Notes under the pieces: model-generated | The model's input: the letters and a program-made list of their open reading frames with translations, nothing else | The model's database searches: none | What the model was told of the DNA's origin: nothing | Translations under genes and position numbers: made by a program | Source of the DNA: Deltaproteobacteria bacterium | Lineage (GTDB): Bacteria; Desulfobacterota; JADFXK01 | Direction of reading: 5' to 3' | Assembly: GCA_015233285.1 (NCBI GenBank) | Contig: JADFYA010000216.1 | Span: forward strand, 1-6,609 | Length of the DNA stretch: 6,609 bases | Shown here: in pieces, positions 1 to 5,602 of the stretch | Layout: each line of letters opens with the position of its first letter | Numbering within the stretch: position 1 is the first letter of the stretch

Positions 1-277
1 CCTTTGAGATCAGGTAGGTTCTTTCCAATAAAAGGCTCTGTCCCACCGGCGGTGCGGTCATTAAAAACAGCTCAGCCAAAGGACGGGTCAACCGGGTATC
101 CTCTCCCGAAATATCTGCCACATCCCGCAAATAAACCTCCGACCCGGTGACGGTGCTTTTAGGCGAAACGACCACATTCACCTGGGGAACGTCCTGAGCC
201 AAAGATATCCCCGCAGCCATGAGCAGGATAATCAGGCCAAGGGCCCCGGTCCCTTTTCTACTTGGTCGTAAGTACAT
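1..277 (-). CDS. flgA: FlgA, flagellar P-ring assembly chaperone (partial, C-terminus beyond the window)
   Basis: Translating the minus strand from the ATG at 277 gives 92 codons without a stop, running off the left edge. Residues 1-27 form a Sec signal peptide: basic residues R4, R7 and K8, a hydrophobic stretch at about 12-24, and a likely cleavage site after SLA27. The mature part begins like FlgA/SAF-domain proteins, with a V-x-G-x-x-V-x-L-R-D-V-A-D-I-S-G pattern and a later A-P-P-V-G-Q turn. FlgA is a periplasmic chaperone that helps FlgI assemble into the P ring around the rod. The start lies only 6 nt past the flgG stop. An AAGAGG ribosome binding site overlaps the last codons of flgG with 9 nt spacing, so translation of the two genes is probably coupled. 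Family identity comes from the N-terminal pattern plus position after flgG. The downstream genes are usually flgH and flgI, but that is not visible here. Confidence 0.88.
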   Translation of the reverse strand, partial: MYLRPSRKGTGALGLIILLMAAGISLAQDVPQVNVVVSPKSTVTGSEVYLRDVADISGEDTRLTRPLAELFLMTAPPVGQSLLLERTYLISK

Positions 278-283
278 AATTAA

Positions 284-1069
284 TTACCTCTTCAGGTTGT
301 TAGCCGCTTGCAGCATTTCGTCGGAAGTAGTGATGGCTTTTGAATTGGCCTCATAGGCGCGTTGGGCCACGATCATGTTGACCATTTCCTCCACCACGGA
401 CACATTGGAGCTTTCAACATAACCCTGGGCAATCGTACCCAGGCCGTCCTGACCCGGAGTCCCGGTAATCACGGCGCCGGAGGCATCCGATTCTCGATAG
501 AAATTGCGGCCCACGGCGATCAGGCCGGCCGGATTGGGAAAGCTGGCTACGACGATGTTACCGACCACATTCTCCACGGTGTTTGATCCCTGACGGACAC
601 TAACCGTTCCGTCTGCGCCTATGGAAGTACGAACCGTATCTGAAGGAATGGTAATCGGCGGGTCCAATAAAAAGCCGTCGGAGGTGACGATTTGACCATT
701 CTGATTCAACTTCCACGATGAGGCTCGGGTGTAGGCTGTGTTGCCCAGGTAGGATACCTGAAAGAAACCTTTGCCTTCAATAGCCATGTCCAGTTCGTTT
801 CCGGTCTGCTGAAAATCCCCCTGGGAGAAATTTTTGCCTACCCCGGCAGGGCGGACACCCAGACCCACTTGAATCCCGGTGGGCACTGTCGTGTCTGTGG
901 ACGAAGCCGAGCCTGGTTCCTTCAGTATCTGGTATAGCAGGTCCTGAAAATCGACCCGGCTTCGCTTATACCCGGTGGTGTTGACGTTGGCGATGTTGTT
1001 CGATATCGCGTCAACATTCAGTTGCTGGGCCTCCATACCGGTGGCCGCAGAGTAAAGACTTCTTAACAT
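284..1069 (-). CDS. flgG: FlgG, flagellar distal rod protein
   Basis: The 261-residue product matches the usual FlgG length of about 260. It forms the distal rod, the drive shaft that crosses the periplasm inside the P and L rings, and is exported by the flagellar type III system, so it has no signal peptide. The N-terminal rod motif (about 1-41) has the [12 protein letters not shown] box at 24-35. It is followed by the FlgG-specific stretch at about 46-84 (Y-Q, then P-G, then [12 protein letters not shown]), which is shorter or absent in other rod proteins. A G-K-G-F-F motif at 99-103 opens the central domain. The C-terminal helix at about 219-261 carries S-N-V-S-V-V-E-E-M and A-Q-R-A-Y-E-A-N. 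An AGGGGG ribosome binding site sits 7 nt before the start. It lies 39 nt after flgF and 6 nt before flgA, as one operon. Confidence 0.98.
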   Translation of the reverse strand: MLRSLYSAATGMEAQQLNVDAISNNIANVNTTGYKRSRVDFQDLLYQILKEPGSASSTDTTVPTGIQVGLGVRPAGVGKNFSQGDFQQTGNELDMAIEGKGFFQVSYLGNTAYTRASSWKLNQNGQIVTSDGFLLDPPITIPSDTVRTSIGADGTVSVRQGSNTVENVVGNIVVASFPNPAGLIAVGRNFYRESDASGAVITGTPGQDGLGTIAQGYVESSNVSVVEEMVNMIVAQRAYEANSKAITTSDEMLQAANNLKR

Positions 1070-1108
1070 GGCTGTTCCCCCTGTCTACTGATTCGGTCGT
1101 TAGAAGGA

Positions 1109-1993
1109 TCAGGTAACGCTTCTGCCGACATCGGATATGACACTACTATAGGTTTCATCATAACTCTGCATGACCTTTTGATAAGCTTCAAAGACACGCT
1201 GGGTTTCAATCATGTTGGTCATTTCCGTAACGGTGGAGACATTTGATTGTTCCAGCATTCCTTCATGCACGTCCGGTTTGTCCACCGGGGTGGGCGTATC
1301 TTCAGGGTCAGCCGGAGCCACGAGATCCTGACCTTTTTTTTCCAGGCGGTAGGGTTGCTTGAAATCAACGATGTCCAGGTCGGCCACCCTGGCCCCGTCT
1401 ACGTACACGGCCCCTTCATTATCAAAATGGACATTACCCGGCTGGCCGGCCACCTGAGGGTTAATATCTATGGGCTGTCCATTCTTGCCTAATACCTGAT
1501 TGCCATCACGGGTGACTAGCTGCCCCTGTGCGTTACGTGTAAAATTCCCGGCCCGGGTGTAGAGATTCCCATTAGGCGTTTGGATATTGAAGAAACCCTT
1601 GCCGTTCAAAGCTACATCCAATGGTTGGCCGGTTTCTTTTAAGGTCCCTTGGTGCATAAAGGTGTCGGTCCCGGCCACCTTACAATATTGTTCGTAACTT
1701 AAAATCAGCGGGGGCTCAAGGGACGTGGATTGTAAGGCTTCACCCGGCTTGGTGGTCTGCTCCGAAGGGACATAGTTCAGGAAAACCCCCGGCTTGGCAG
1801 GCAACTTATTGAGGTTCACGTCTCCGGGATGTTGATTACCGGTGTTGGTCCAGATAGGAGACACGGCCTTAAAGCGCAGTTGATCCTTTTTATAGCCCGG
1901 GGTATTGATGTTGGCCAGGTTATTGGTAATGGTTTCCATCGCCCGGGTCTGAGCGATTAATCCTGATACGGCGGCAGAAACACCTCGGTCCAT
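1109..1993 (-). CDS. flgF: FlgF, flagellar proximal rod protein, longer than usual
   Basis: This 294-residue rod/hook-family protein is first in the flgF-flgG-flgA operon and should form part of the proximal rod, after export through the flagellar type III system. The N-terminal motif begins M-D-R-G, typical of FlgF, and has N-N-L-A-N-I-N-T-P-G-Y-K at 24-35. The central domain opens with G-K-G-F-F at 131-135, followed by Y-T-R-A-G-N-F. The C-terminal helix at about 248-294 has S-N-V-S-T-V-T-E-M and T-Q-R-V-F-E-A-Y. The segment between the N-terminal box and G-K-G-F-F, about 44-125, is some 30 residues longer than in the neighbouring FlgG and longer than in enterobacterial FlgF (about 250 residues in all). 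It is rich in proline and glycine. An AGGAG site 7 nt before the ATG fixes the start. The name FlgF rather than a generic basal-body protein depends on the M-D-R start and operon position. Confidence 0.92.
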   Translation of the reverse strand: MDRGVSAAVSGLIAQTRAMETITNNLANINTPGYKKDQLRFKAVSPIWTNTGNQHPGDVNLNKLPAKPGVFLNYVPSEQTTKPGEALQSTSLEPPLILSYEQYCKVAGTDTFMHQGTLKETGQPLDVALNGKGFFNIQTPNGNLYTRAGNFTRNAQGQLVTRDGNQVLGKNGQPIDINPQVAGQPGNVHFDNEGAVYVDGARVADLDIVDFKQPYRLEKKGQDLVAPADPEDTPTPVDKPDVHEGMLEQSNVSTVTEMTNMIETQRVFEAYQKVMQSYDETYSSVISDVGRSVT

Positions 1994-2035
1994 GGGCTAT
2001 CTCCTGTGAGTGTAGTAAGGCACTGCAGGATTTAA

Positions 2036-2051
2036 TGCAATATTCAGGCCA
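2036..2051 (-). promoter_or_regulatory. Sigma-54 (-24/-12) promoter for flgF-flgG-flgA
   Basis: Read on the minus strand, the sequence is TGGCCTGAATATTGCA. Against the sigma-54 consensus TGGCACG-N4-TTGCA it keeps TGGC, the G at consensus position 7 and TTGCA, with two mismatches in the A-C of the -24 box. The diagnostic GG-N10-GC spacing is exact. The -12 GC is at 2038-2037, which places the transcription start at about 2025 and leaves a short leader of about 32 nt to the flgF ATG. The leader contains the AGGAG site. Flagellar rod operons are commonly under sigma-54 control in deltaproteobacteria and other groups, and a sigma-54 activator is encoded in this window. The match is direct, but promoter activity is inferred. 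No sigma-28 or clear sigma-70 promoter was seen in the same stretch. Confidence 0.72.
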
Positions 2052-2270
2052 TGATTGACATGACATTCATCCCATACGCCCGCCCAAACCAGATCGGACG
2101 GTTGGACGCAGCTCTATATGCTTACACTCGGTGTTCATTTGCAATTTTGATGCCGAGAATCAATTCAGAAAAGTCGAAAAAATTCAAGGGGGACGGGCAA
2201 GGTGTCCAGCCCGGCAATGAGGCTAAGAAAATCTGAGTTCGACGAGTATTATTAATTAGGAGAGAGACAT

Positions 2271-2373
2271 AAATCCGCAGAGCTAGCAGATGACCGCGGA
2301 TGGAATAGACTTACAGGCACATGCAATCATTTGTCTTTTTTAATCTGCGCAAATCGGCGCAATCTGCGGATTA
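2271..2373. repeat. Inverted-repeat element of about 103 bp built from degenerate CTGCG units
   Basis: The right end, 2341-2373, is made of near-tandem 9-10 nt units: AATCTGCGCA, AATCGGCGC, AATCTGCGGA. The left end, 2271-2301, reads roughly as its reverse complement: AATCCGCAGA is shared exactly, and the matches continue as a GC-x-GAT...CGC-x-GAT pattern with mismatches. About 40 bp of unrelated sequence lies between the two ends. The whole could fold into an imperfect hairpin. From memory, AATCTGCG-type repeats occur between genes in many environmental bacteria, which suggests a dispersed repeat family, but copy number elsewhere cannot be seen from this window. Confidence 0.55.
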
Positions 2374-2530
2374 AACCATGGCGCTGGGGGATGAAATTTT
2401 GCCGGCAGGTGTCATTCTTTTGACGTGGAGGGATATTCCCGAGAAGGATAAAGGTGCGGCAGGCTCGTAGGGCACGGGGGCAATAAAATATGACGATCCG
2501 CCGGTATTGACGCTCCGGATGAATCGCCAT
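2327..2530 (-). other. Short open frame with a ribosome binding site, doubtful gene
   Basis: An ATG at 2530, preceded by AAGGAG at close spacing (3 nt), opens a 67-codon frame ending in TGA at 2327. The predicted peptide is basic and rich in arginine and cysteine, with no recognised motif, membrane segment or signal peptide. Its last 15 or so codons fall in the CTGCG repeat unit, which is typical of spurious frames crossing intergenic repeats. A second frame on the same strand is open from 2538 to a TAA at 2371 without a start codon. That one gives a more protein-like composition (containing P-Y-E-P-A-A-P-L-S-F and K-R-M-T-P-A-G-K). It may be a small gene, a frameshifted remnant, or part of a repeated non-coding element. 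I lean towards the last two. Confidence 0.2.
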
Positions 2531-2600
2531 ATTCTCCTTCAAGAAAATTGCTGGGTTATGCTTTTTTGACCTGAAAATGGAACTGCCGGATTCAACTAAC

Positions 2601-3425
2601 CTATCGCCACATAATCCGAGGGGTATTTCGGAAAGGGATGCGGTGATAGGTGAACTTGGGATACCCAATCATCATAGAACCGAAGCTGCCGTGTCCGGCC
2701 GGCAAATCCAAGGCCGAGATCAGGGGGGGGAAGAAAGTCGCTGCAGCGTTAAAGTATCCGGCCCAGCAGGCCCCCAAACCCAGCGCATACGCAGCCAACT
2801 CCAGGTAGGTCACGGCAATGGTGCAAGCCGGTAGAGCCGGTGGGTAGTCCTTAGGTGCATGGGCAATGATCAGATGGGGCGCCCCGCGCAAAATCCGGTC
2901 CTGTCCCCGCTCCCACGCCATCTTGACCAGATCCATATGATAAGCCTTGGCCATGGCCGGATTCTCTTTAAGCATAAAGTCCATCCAATCCGCCACCATC
3001 TGGGTCAGGCGCCGCACCTCCGCGGTGTCTTCTATCACCAGCCAATGGACCGGCTGGGCATTGTGGCCCGAAGGCGCGTAACCGGCCCAGTCAATGACCT
3101 GAGTCAGCTCTGCCCGAGGCACCGGTTTATCTTTATAGACCCGGATAGATCGGCGTGACTTCAGATAAAGCTCCAACTGCTCCGGGCCGGGCAGCATATT
3201 GTTCCGGAATGGGGCGCAATCATCAGACTTCATGGATGTCAGAGATAAGGCTCCGTGCGGACAAACAGCCACACAATGGCCGCAAGTTATACATAACTCC
3301 TGGGCCGGGCCAATGGGACTGGGGAAGGCATCCTCACCCTTTATCTCGATCAGCCCCAAAGGGCACTCCGCCACGCAAATGCCGTCACGTTTGCATCTAT
3401 CTTGATCAATGGTCAGAAAACTCAT
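2601..3425 (-). CDS. Nitroreductase-family flavoprotein with N-terminal two-cluster ferredoxin domain
   Basis: The 274-residue protein joins a ferredoxin-like domain (about 1-65) to an FMN-dependent nitroreductase domain (about 80-274). The ferredoxin part has C11-x5-C17-x3-C21-P and C45-x2-C48-x2-C51-x3-C55-P. The first motif has D14 where the second cysteine would be. The nitroreductase part begins with the R-R-S-I-R-V-Y signature at 91-97 (FMN phosphate contact in the family). A-P-S-G-H-N-A-Q-P at 117-125 follows, and a later G-L-G-A-C-W-A-G-Y segment lies in the conserved core. Such fusions probably pass electrons from a reduced ferredoxin or internal clusters to FMN and then to an unknown substrate in the cytoplasm; the substrate cannot be read from the sequence. 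A CGGGAG site lies 5 nt before the ATG. A run of eight C residues on the coding strand (2723-2730) is in frame. Confidence 0.9.
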   Translation of the reverse strand: MSFLTIDQDRCKRDGICVAECPLGLIEIKGEDAFPSPIGPAQELCITCGHCVAVCPHGALSLTSMKSDDCAPFRNNMLPGPEQLELYLKSRRSIRVYKDKPVPRAELTQVIDWAGYAPSGHNAQPVHWLVIEDTAEVRRLTQMVADWMDFMLKENPAMAKAYHMDLVKMAWERGQDRILRGAPHLIIAHAPKDYPPALPACTIAVTYLELAAYALGLGACWAGYFNAAATFFPPLISALDLPAGHGSFGSMMIGYPKFTYHRIPFRNTPRIMWR

Positions 3426-3526
3426 ATGTTCTCCCGATGGTTAATTGTTTCCATAAGTTATCAAGCAAGCCACGGATCCTGCCGCATTCTTAAGGAGTCA
3501 AACATTACCGCGACCATTTTGGTTCC

Positions 3527-3538
3527 GTATCCGGATAC
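3527..3538. repeat. Perfect 12-bp palindrome just after the Uma2 gene
   Basis: GTATCCGGATAC reads the same on both strands and begins 2 nt after the Uma2 stop codon, in the 115-bp gap before the nitroreductase gene. No T-run follows, so it does not look like an intrinsic terminator. It could be an operator or a chance palindrome. Confidence 0.25.
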
Positions 3539-3540
3539 TG

Positions 3541-4059
3541 CTATAGCAACCTCTTGATGTCGAGTTCAAATCCATCGATGATCGCCGACTTCACGGTTCC
3601 CTCTCCCTCAGCCACCGAAAACAACCGATAGGCGCCTTGCTCCAAAACGAAGATCTCAACCAATTCCAGTTCCGGGACGATTATCCAATATTCCGGGACC
3701 TGGTATTTTTGATAGATATCCTTCTTAGTAATCGTATCTCTGGCGACCCGACCCTTAGAAACCACTTCGACCACCAGATCAGGAACACCTCGAATCCAAT
3801 CCCGGGCAATGGATAGGTTTTCCTTCCTTATAAAAATCACATCGGGCTGGAGAACATTAACTTTCTCTTCAAAAATAACATCCAGAGGAGATATGTAGAC
3901 TTCACCCAAGTCCCACTCTTCTACAAATTGCAGCATATAACGGGCCAGCTTTAGAACGACCTTTTGGTGATCCCGAAACGGGCTTGGCCCCATTATCTCT
4001 TCTCCATTGATAATCTCCGTTAAGTCGAACGCCGGAATAGTCAGGTTTGATAACGGCAT
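3541..4059 (-). CDS. Uma2-family (DUF820) putative PD-(D/E)XK endonuclease
   Basis: The 172-residue protein is close to the usual length of the Uma2 family, whose fold belongs to the PD-(D/E)XK nucleases. Its biological role is poorly known. Landmarks in order: an E-I-I-N-G-E-E-I-M start at 15-23, P-S-P...H-Q at 25-32, Q-P-D-V-I-F at 71-76, V-P-D-L-V-V-E-V-V-S at 92-101, and V-P-E-Y-W-I at 121-126. D73 and E98 are the probable acidic active-site residues, with K112 or K113 a candidate for the lysine; this assignment is from family pattern, not structure. A GAGGGGG site 5 nt before the ATG supports the start. It stands alone between the response regulator and the nitroreductase genes with no partner antitoxin or methylase. 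Members of this family are often numerous and scattered in genomes, especially of cyanobacteria. Confidence 0.88.
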   Translation of the reverse strand: MPLSNLTIPAFDLTEIINGEEIMGPSPFRDHQKVVLKLARYMLQFVEEWDLGEVYISPLDVIFEEKVNVLQPDVIFIRKENLSIARDWIRGVPDLVVEVVSKGRVARDTITKKDIYQKYQVPEYWIIVPELELVEIFVLEQGAYRLFSVAEGEGTVKSAIIDGFELDIKRLL

Positions 4060-4120
4060 ATTGGCCCCCTCGGTTCTTTATCCGACACACCAGGTGGATC
4101 GGCTGAAGTACCAGTCATCC

Positions 4121-5503
4121 TCAATCCTTCAGGTGTTCTTCCAGGCCGCACTTTTCCAGCCGGTAACGGAAGGACCGCAGGGTGATCCCCAACAATTCGG
4201 CCGCCTTCTGTTTGCTGCCGTGGGCCATGGTTAAAGCTTTTAGAATCAACTCGCGTTCCACCTTAGCCATCACGTCGTCTAGTTTGATGCCTTCTTCGGG
4301 AATCTCAAAACTAAGGTCCTCTTTGCTGGGCGTCCTATCCTTATATACGGATAGGGTCAGGCTGTCCGGCAGGATGATATTGGAGGACTCCAGGGCGACG
4401 CCCCGCTCGATAATGTTTTCCAGCTCTCTGACATTACCTGGAAAATTGTACTCCATAAGCACCTTCATGGCATACGAAGACAGCTTGTGGATGTCTTTCC
4501 CCAATTCTTCACAGTATTTGTTTAGGAAAAAATCAGCCAGCAGCGGAACATCTTCCTTTCTGTCCCGCAACGGGGGCACATGGATTTGAACCACATTAAG
4601 CCGGTAATAGAAGTCTTCCCTAAAGTTGCCTTTCATCACTTCCTGTTCGAGGTTCTTGTTGGTGGCTGAGATAAAGCGTATATCAACTTTAATATCATTA
4701 GTATCACCAACCGGCTTAAAGGTCTTCTCTTGAATCACCCGGAGCAATTTGACCTGAAGCGGAGGGGTCAATTCCCCCACCTCGTCAAGAAAGATGGTGC
4801 CCCGATGGGCCACCTCGAACAGTCCTTGTTTATTGAAGGCTGCGCCGGTAAAGGCCCCTTTTTTATATCCGAACAATTCGCTTTCGATCAGATTTTCGGG
4901 GATTCCGCCGCAGTTAATTGTGACAAATTGTTCTTTTTTTCGGTCGCTTAATTGATGTATGGCCCGGGCCACCAGTTCTTTTCCGGTACCACTTTCTCCG
5001 GAAATATAAACGTTGGTTCTGGTTCCGGCGACGCGTTTAATCAAGTCAAAGATTCTGCGCATCTGCCGGCTTTGACCGATGATGCCACAGAACCCTGTCG
5101 TCTCGTCTTTTTTTTCAACGGCCTCCCGATTAACCTGAACCAGGCGCCGATTCAAGGCGTTTTCAATAATGGCCTTGACCTCATCCACATTAAAGGGCTT
5201 GGGGATATAGTCGTAAGCTCCTTCCCGCATCGCCTCTACTGCCGTTTCCCGGGTGGCAAAAGCGGAGATCATGATCACCGCGGTCTGGGGAGAAATATCC
5301 TTGACCGCTTTGAGAACACCCAGGCCATCGATGTCCTTCATCCGGATATCACTGATAACTAAATCAAAATTTTCGGCCTTGACCATGCCGATGGCTTCTC
5401 GGCCGCTCTTGGCTGTCGCCACGTCAAGGCCCGCCTTGCGCAGCATAATTTCCAAGAATTCCCGCATGCTCAGTTCATCATCGACCACTAATATCCGGGC
5501 CAT
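4121..5503 (-). CDS. Sigma-54-dependent response regulator, NtrC family, PilR-like
   Basis: This 460-residue protein has the full three-domain layout. The receiver domain (about 1-120) has acidic D8/D9, phospho-acceptor D52, S80 and K102. The AAA+ sigma-54 interaction domain (about 140-375) has Walker A G-E-S-G-T-G-K-E at 169-176, the sigma-54 contact loop G-A-F-T-G-A at 216-221 and Walker B ending in D240-E241. A Fis-type helix-turn-helix lies at about 430-451 (A-A-E-L-L-G-I-T-L-R-S-F-R-Y-R-L). Phosphorylated dimers assemble into hexamers at upstream enhancer sites and use ATP to open sigma-54 promoters. The I-P-E-E-G-I linker and R-S-F-R-Y-R-L-E-K recognition helix resemble PilR of deltaproteobacteria, but its target genes are unknown. 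No kinase gene flanks it here: pyrC is 99 bp upstream and the Uma2 gene 61 bp downstream. An AAGGAGA site lies before the ATG with a rather long 11-12 nt spacing. Confidence 0.95.
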   Translation of the reverse strand: MARILVVDDELSMREFLEIMLRKAGLDVATAKSGREAIGMVKAENFDLVISDIRMKDIDGLGVLKAVKDISPQTAVIMISAFATRETAVEAMREGAYDYIPKPFNVDEVKAIIENALNRRLVQVNREAVEKKDETTGFCGIIGQSRQMRRIFDLIKRVAGTRTNVYISGESGTGKELVARAIHQLSDRKKEQFVTINCGGIPENLIESELFGYKKGAFTGAAFNKQGLFEVAHRGTIFLDEVGELTPPLQVKLLRVIQEKTFKPVGDTNDIKVDIRFISATNKNLEQEVMKGNFREDFYYRLNVVQIHVPPLRDRKEDVPLLADFFLNKYCEELGKDIHKLSSYAMKVLMEYNFPGNVRELENIIERGVALESSNIILPDSLTLSVYKDRTPSKEDLSFEIPEEGIKLDDVMAKVERELILKALTMAHGSKQKAAELLGITLRSFRYRLEKCGLEEHLKD

Positions 5504-5602
5504 GTTTTCTTGTGTCTCCTTCTGGATGCGGATTGCCGGAAAAGCATAAACACAGAGATATGTTGACGGTTGAACTATGATTACTATGGCAACCGGTACT
5601 TC

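Larger units (their letters stand above)
1994..2600. other. Gap of about 600 bp between the nitroreductase gene and flgF
   Basis: No convincing conserved gene is visible on either strand. Next to flgF it holds the sigma-54 promoter. The middle part (about 2052-2270) is AT-richer with small dyads, for example CTCGG at 2153-2157 facing CCGAG at 2127-2131, and CGGGC/GCCCG at 2194-2213. The part at 2271-2373 is an inverted-repeat element, and 2371-2538 is open in two overlapping minus-strand frames. No hairpin followed directly by a T-run marks a terminator for the nitroreductase gene, so read-through towards flgF cannot be excluded. Confidence 0.6.

Noticed and set aside
2194..2213. CGGGC/GCCCG hairpin as a terminator on the minus strand
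   Set aside because: The stem is only 5 bp and the nearest T-run starts about 12 nt after it, so it does not fit an intrinsic terminator.
2051..2236. Plus-strand open frame of 61 codons
   Set aside because: It has no good ribosome binding site and no recognisable motif, and its start overlaps the sigma-54 promoter of flgF.
2577..2834. Plus-strand frames opposite the nitroreductase, response regulator, flgG and pyrC genes
   Set aside because: They are antisense shadows of clearly conserved minus-strand genes, with no motifs of their own.
3902..4090. 62-codon minus-strand frame overlapping the Uma2 start
   Set aside because: It is out of frame with the conserved Uma2 protein, which has its own ribosome binding site and family motifs throughout.
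4078..4098. Dyad between the response regulator and Uma2 genes (CCGA...CACC-T-GGTG...TCGG)
   Set aside because: The centre leaves a one-base loop, so it cannot form a normal hairpin, and no T-run follows.
5108..5115. A8 tract in the response regulator (also one at 1334-1341 in flgF) as programmed frameshift sites
   Set aside because: They encode ordinary Glu-Lys-Lys stretches in linker or surface regions, with no alternative frame that makes a useful product.
5504..5602. Sigma-70 or sigma-54 promoter in front of the response regulator
   Set aside because: No GG-N10-GC match and no -35/-10 pair with acceptable spacing was found. The gene may be read from pyrC or from a weak promoter.
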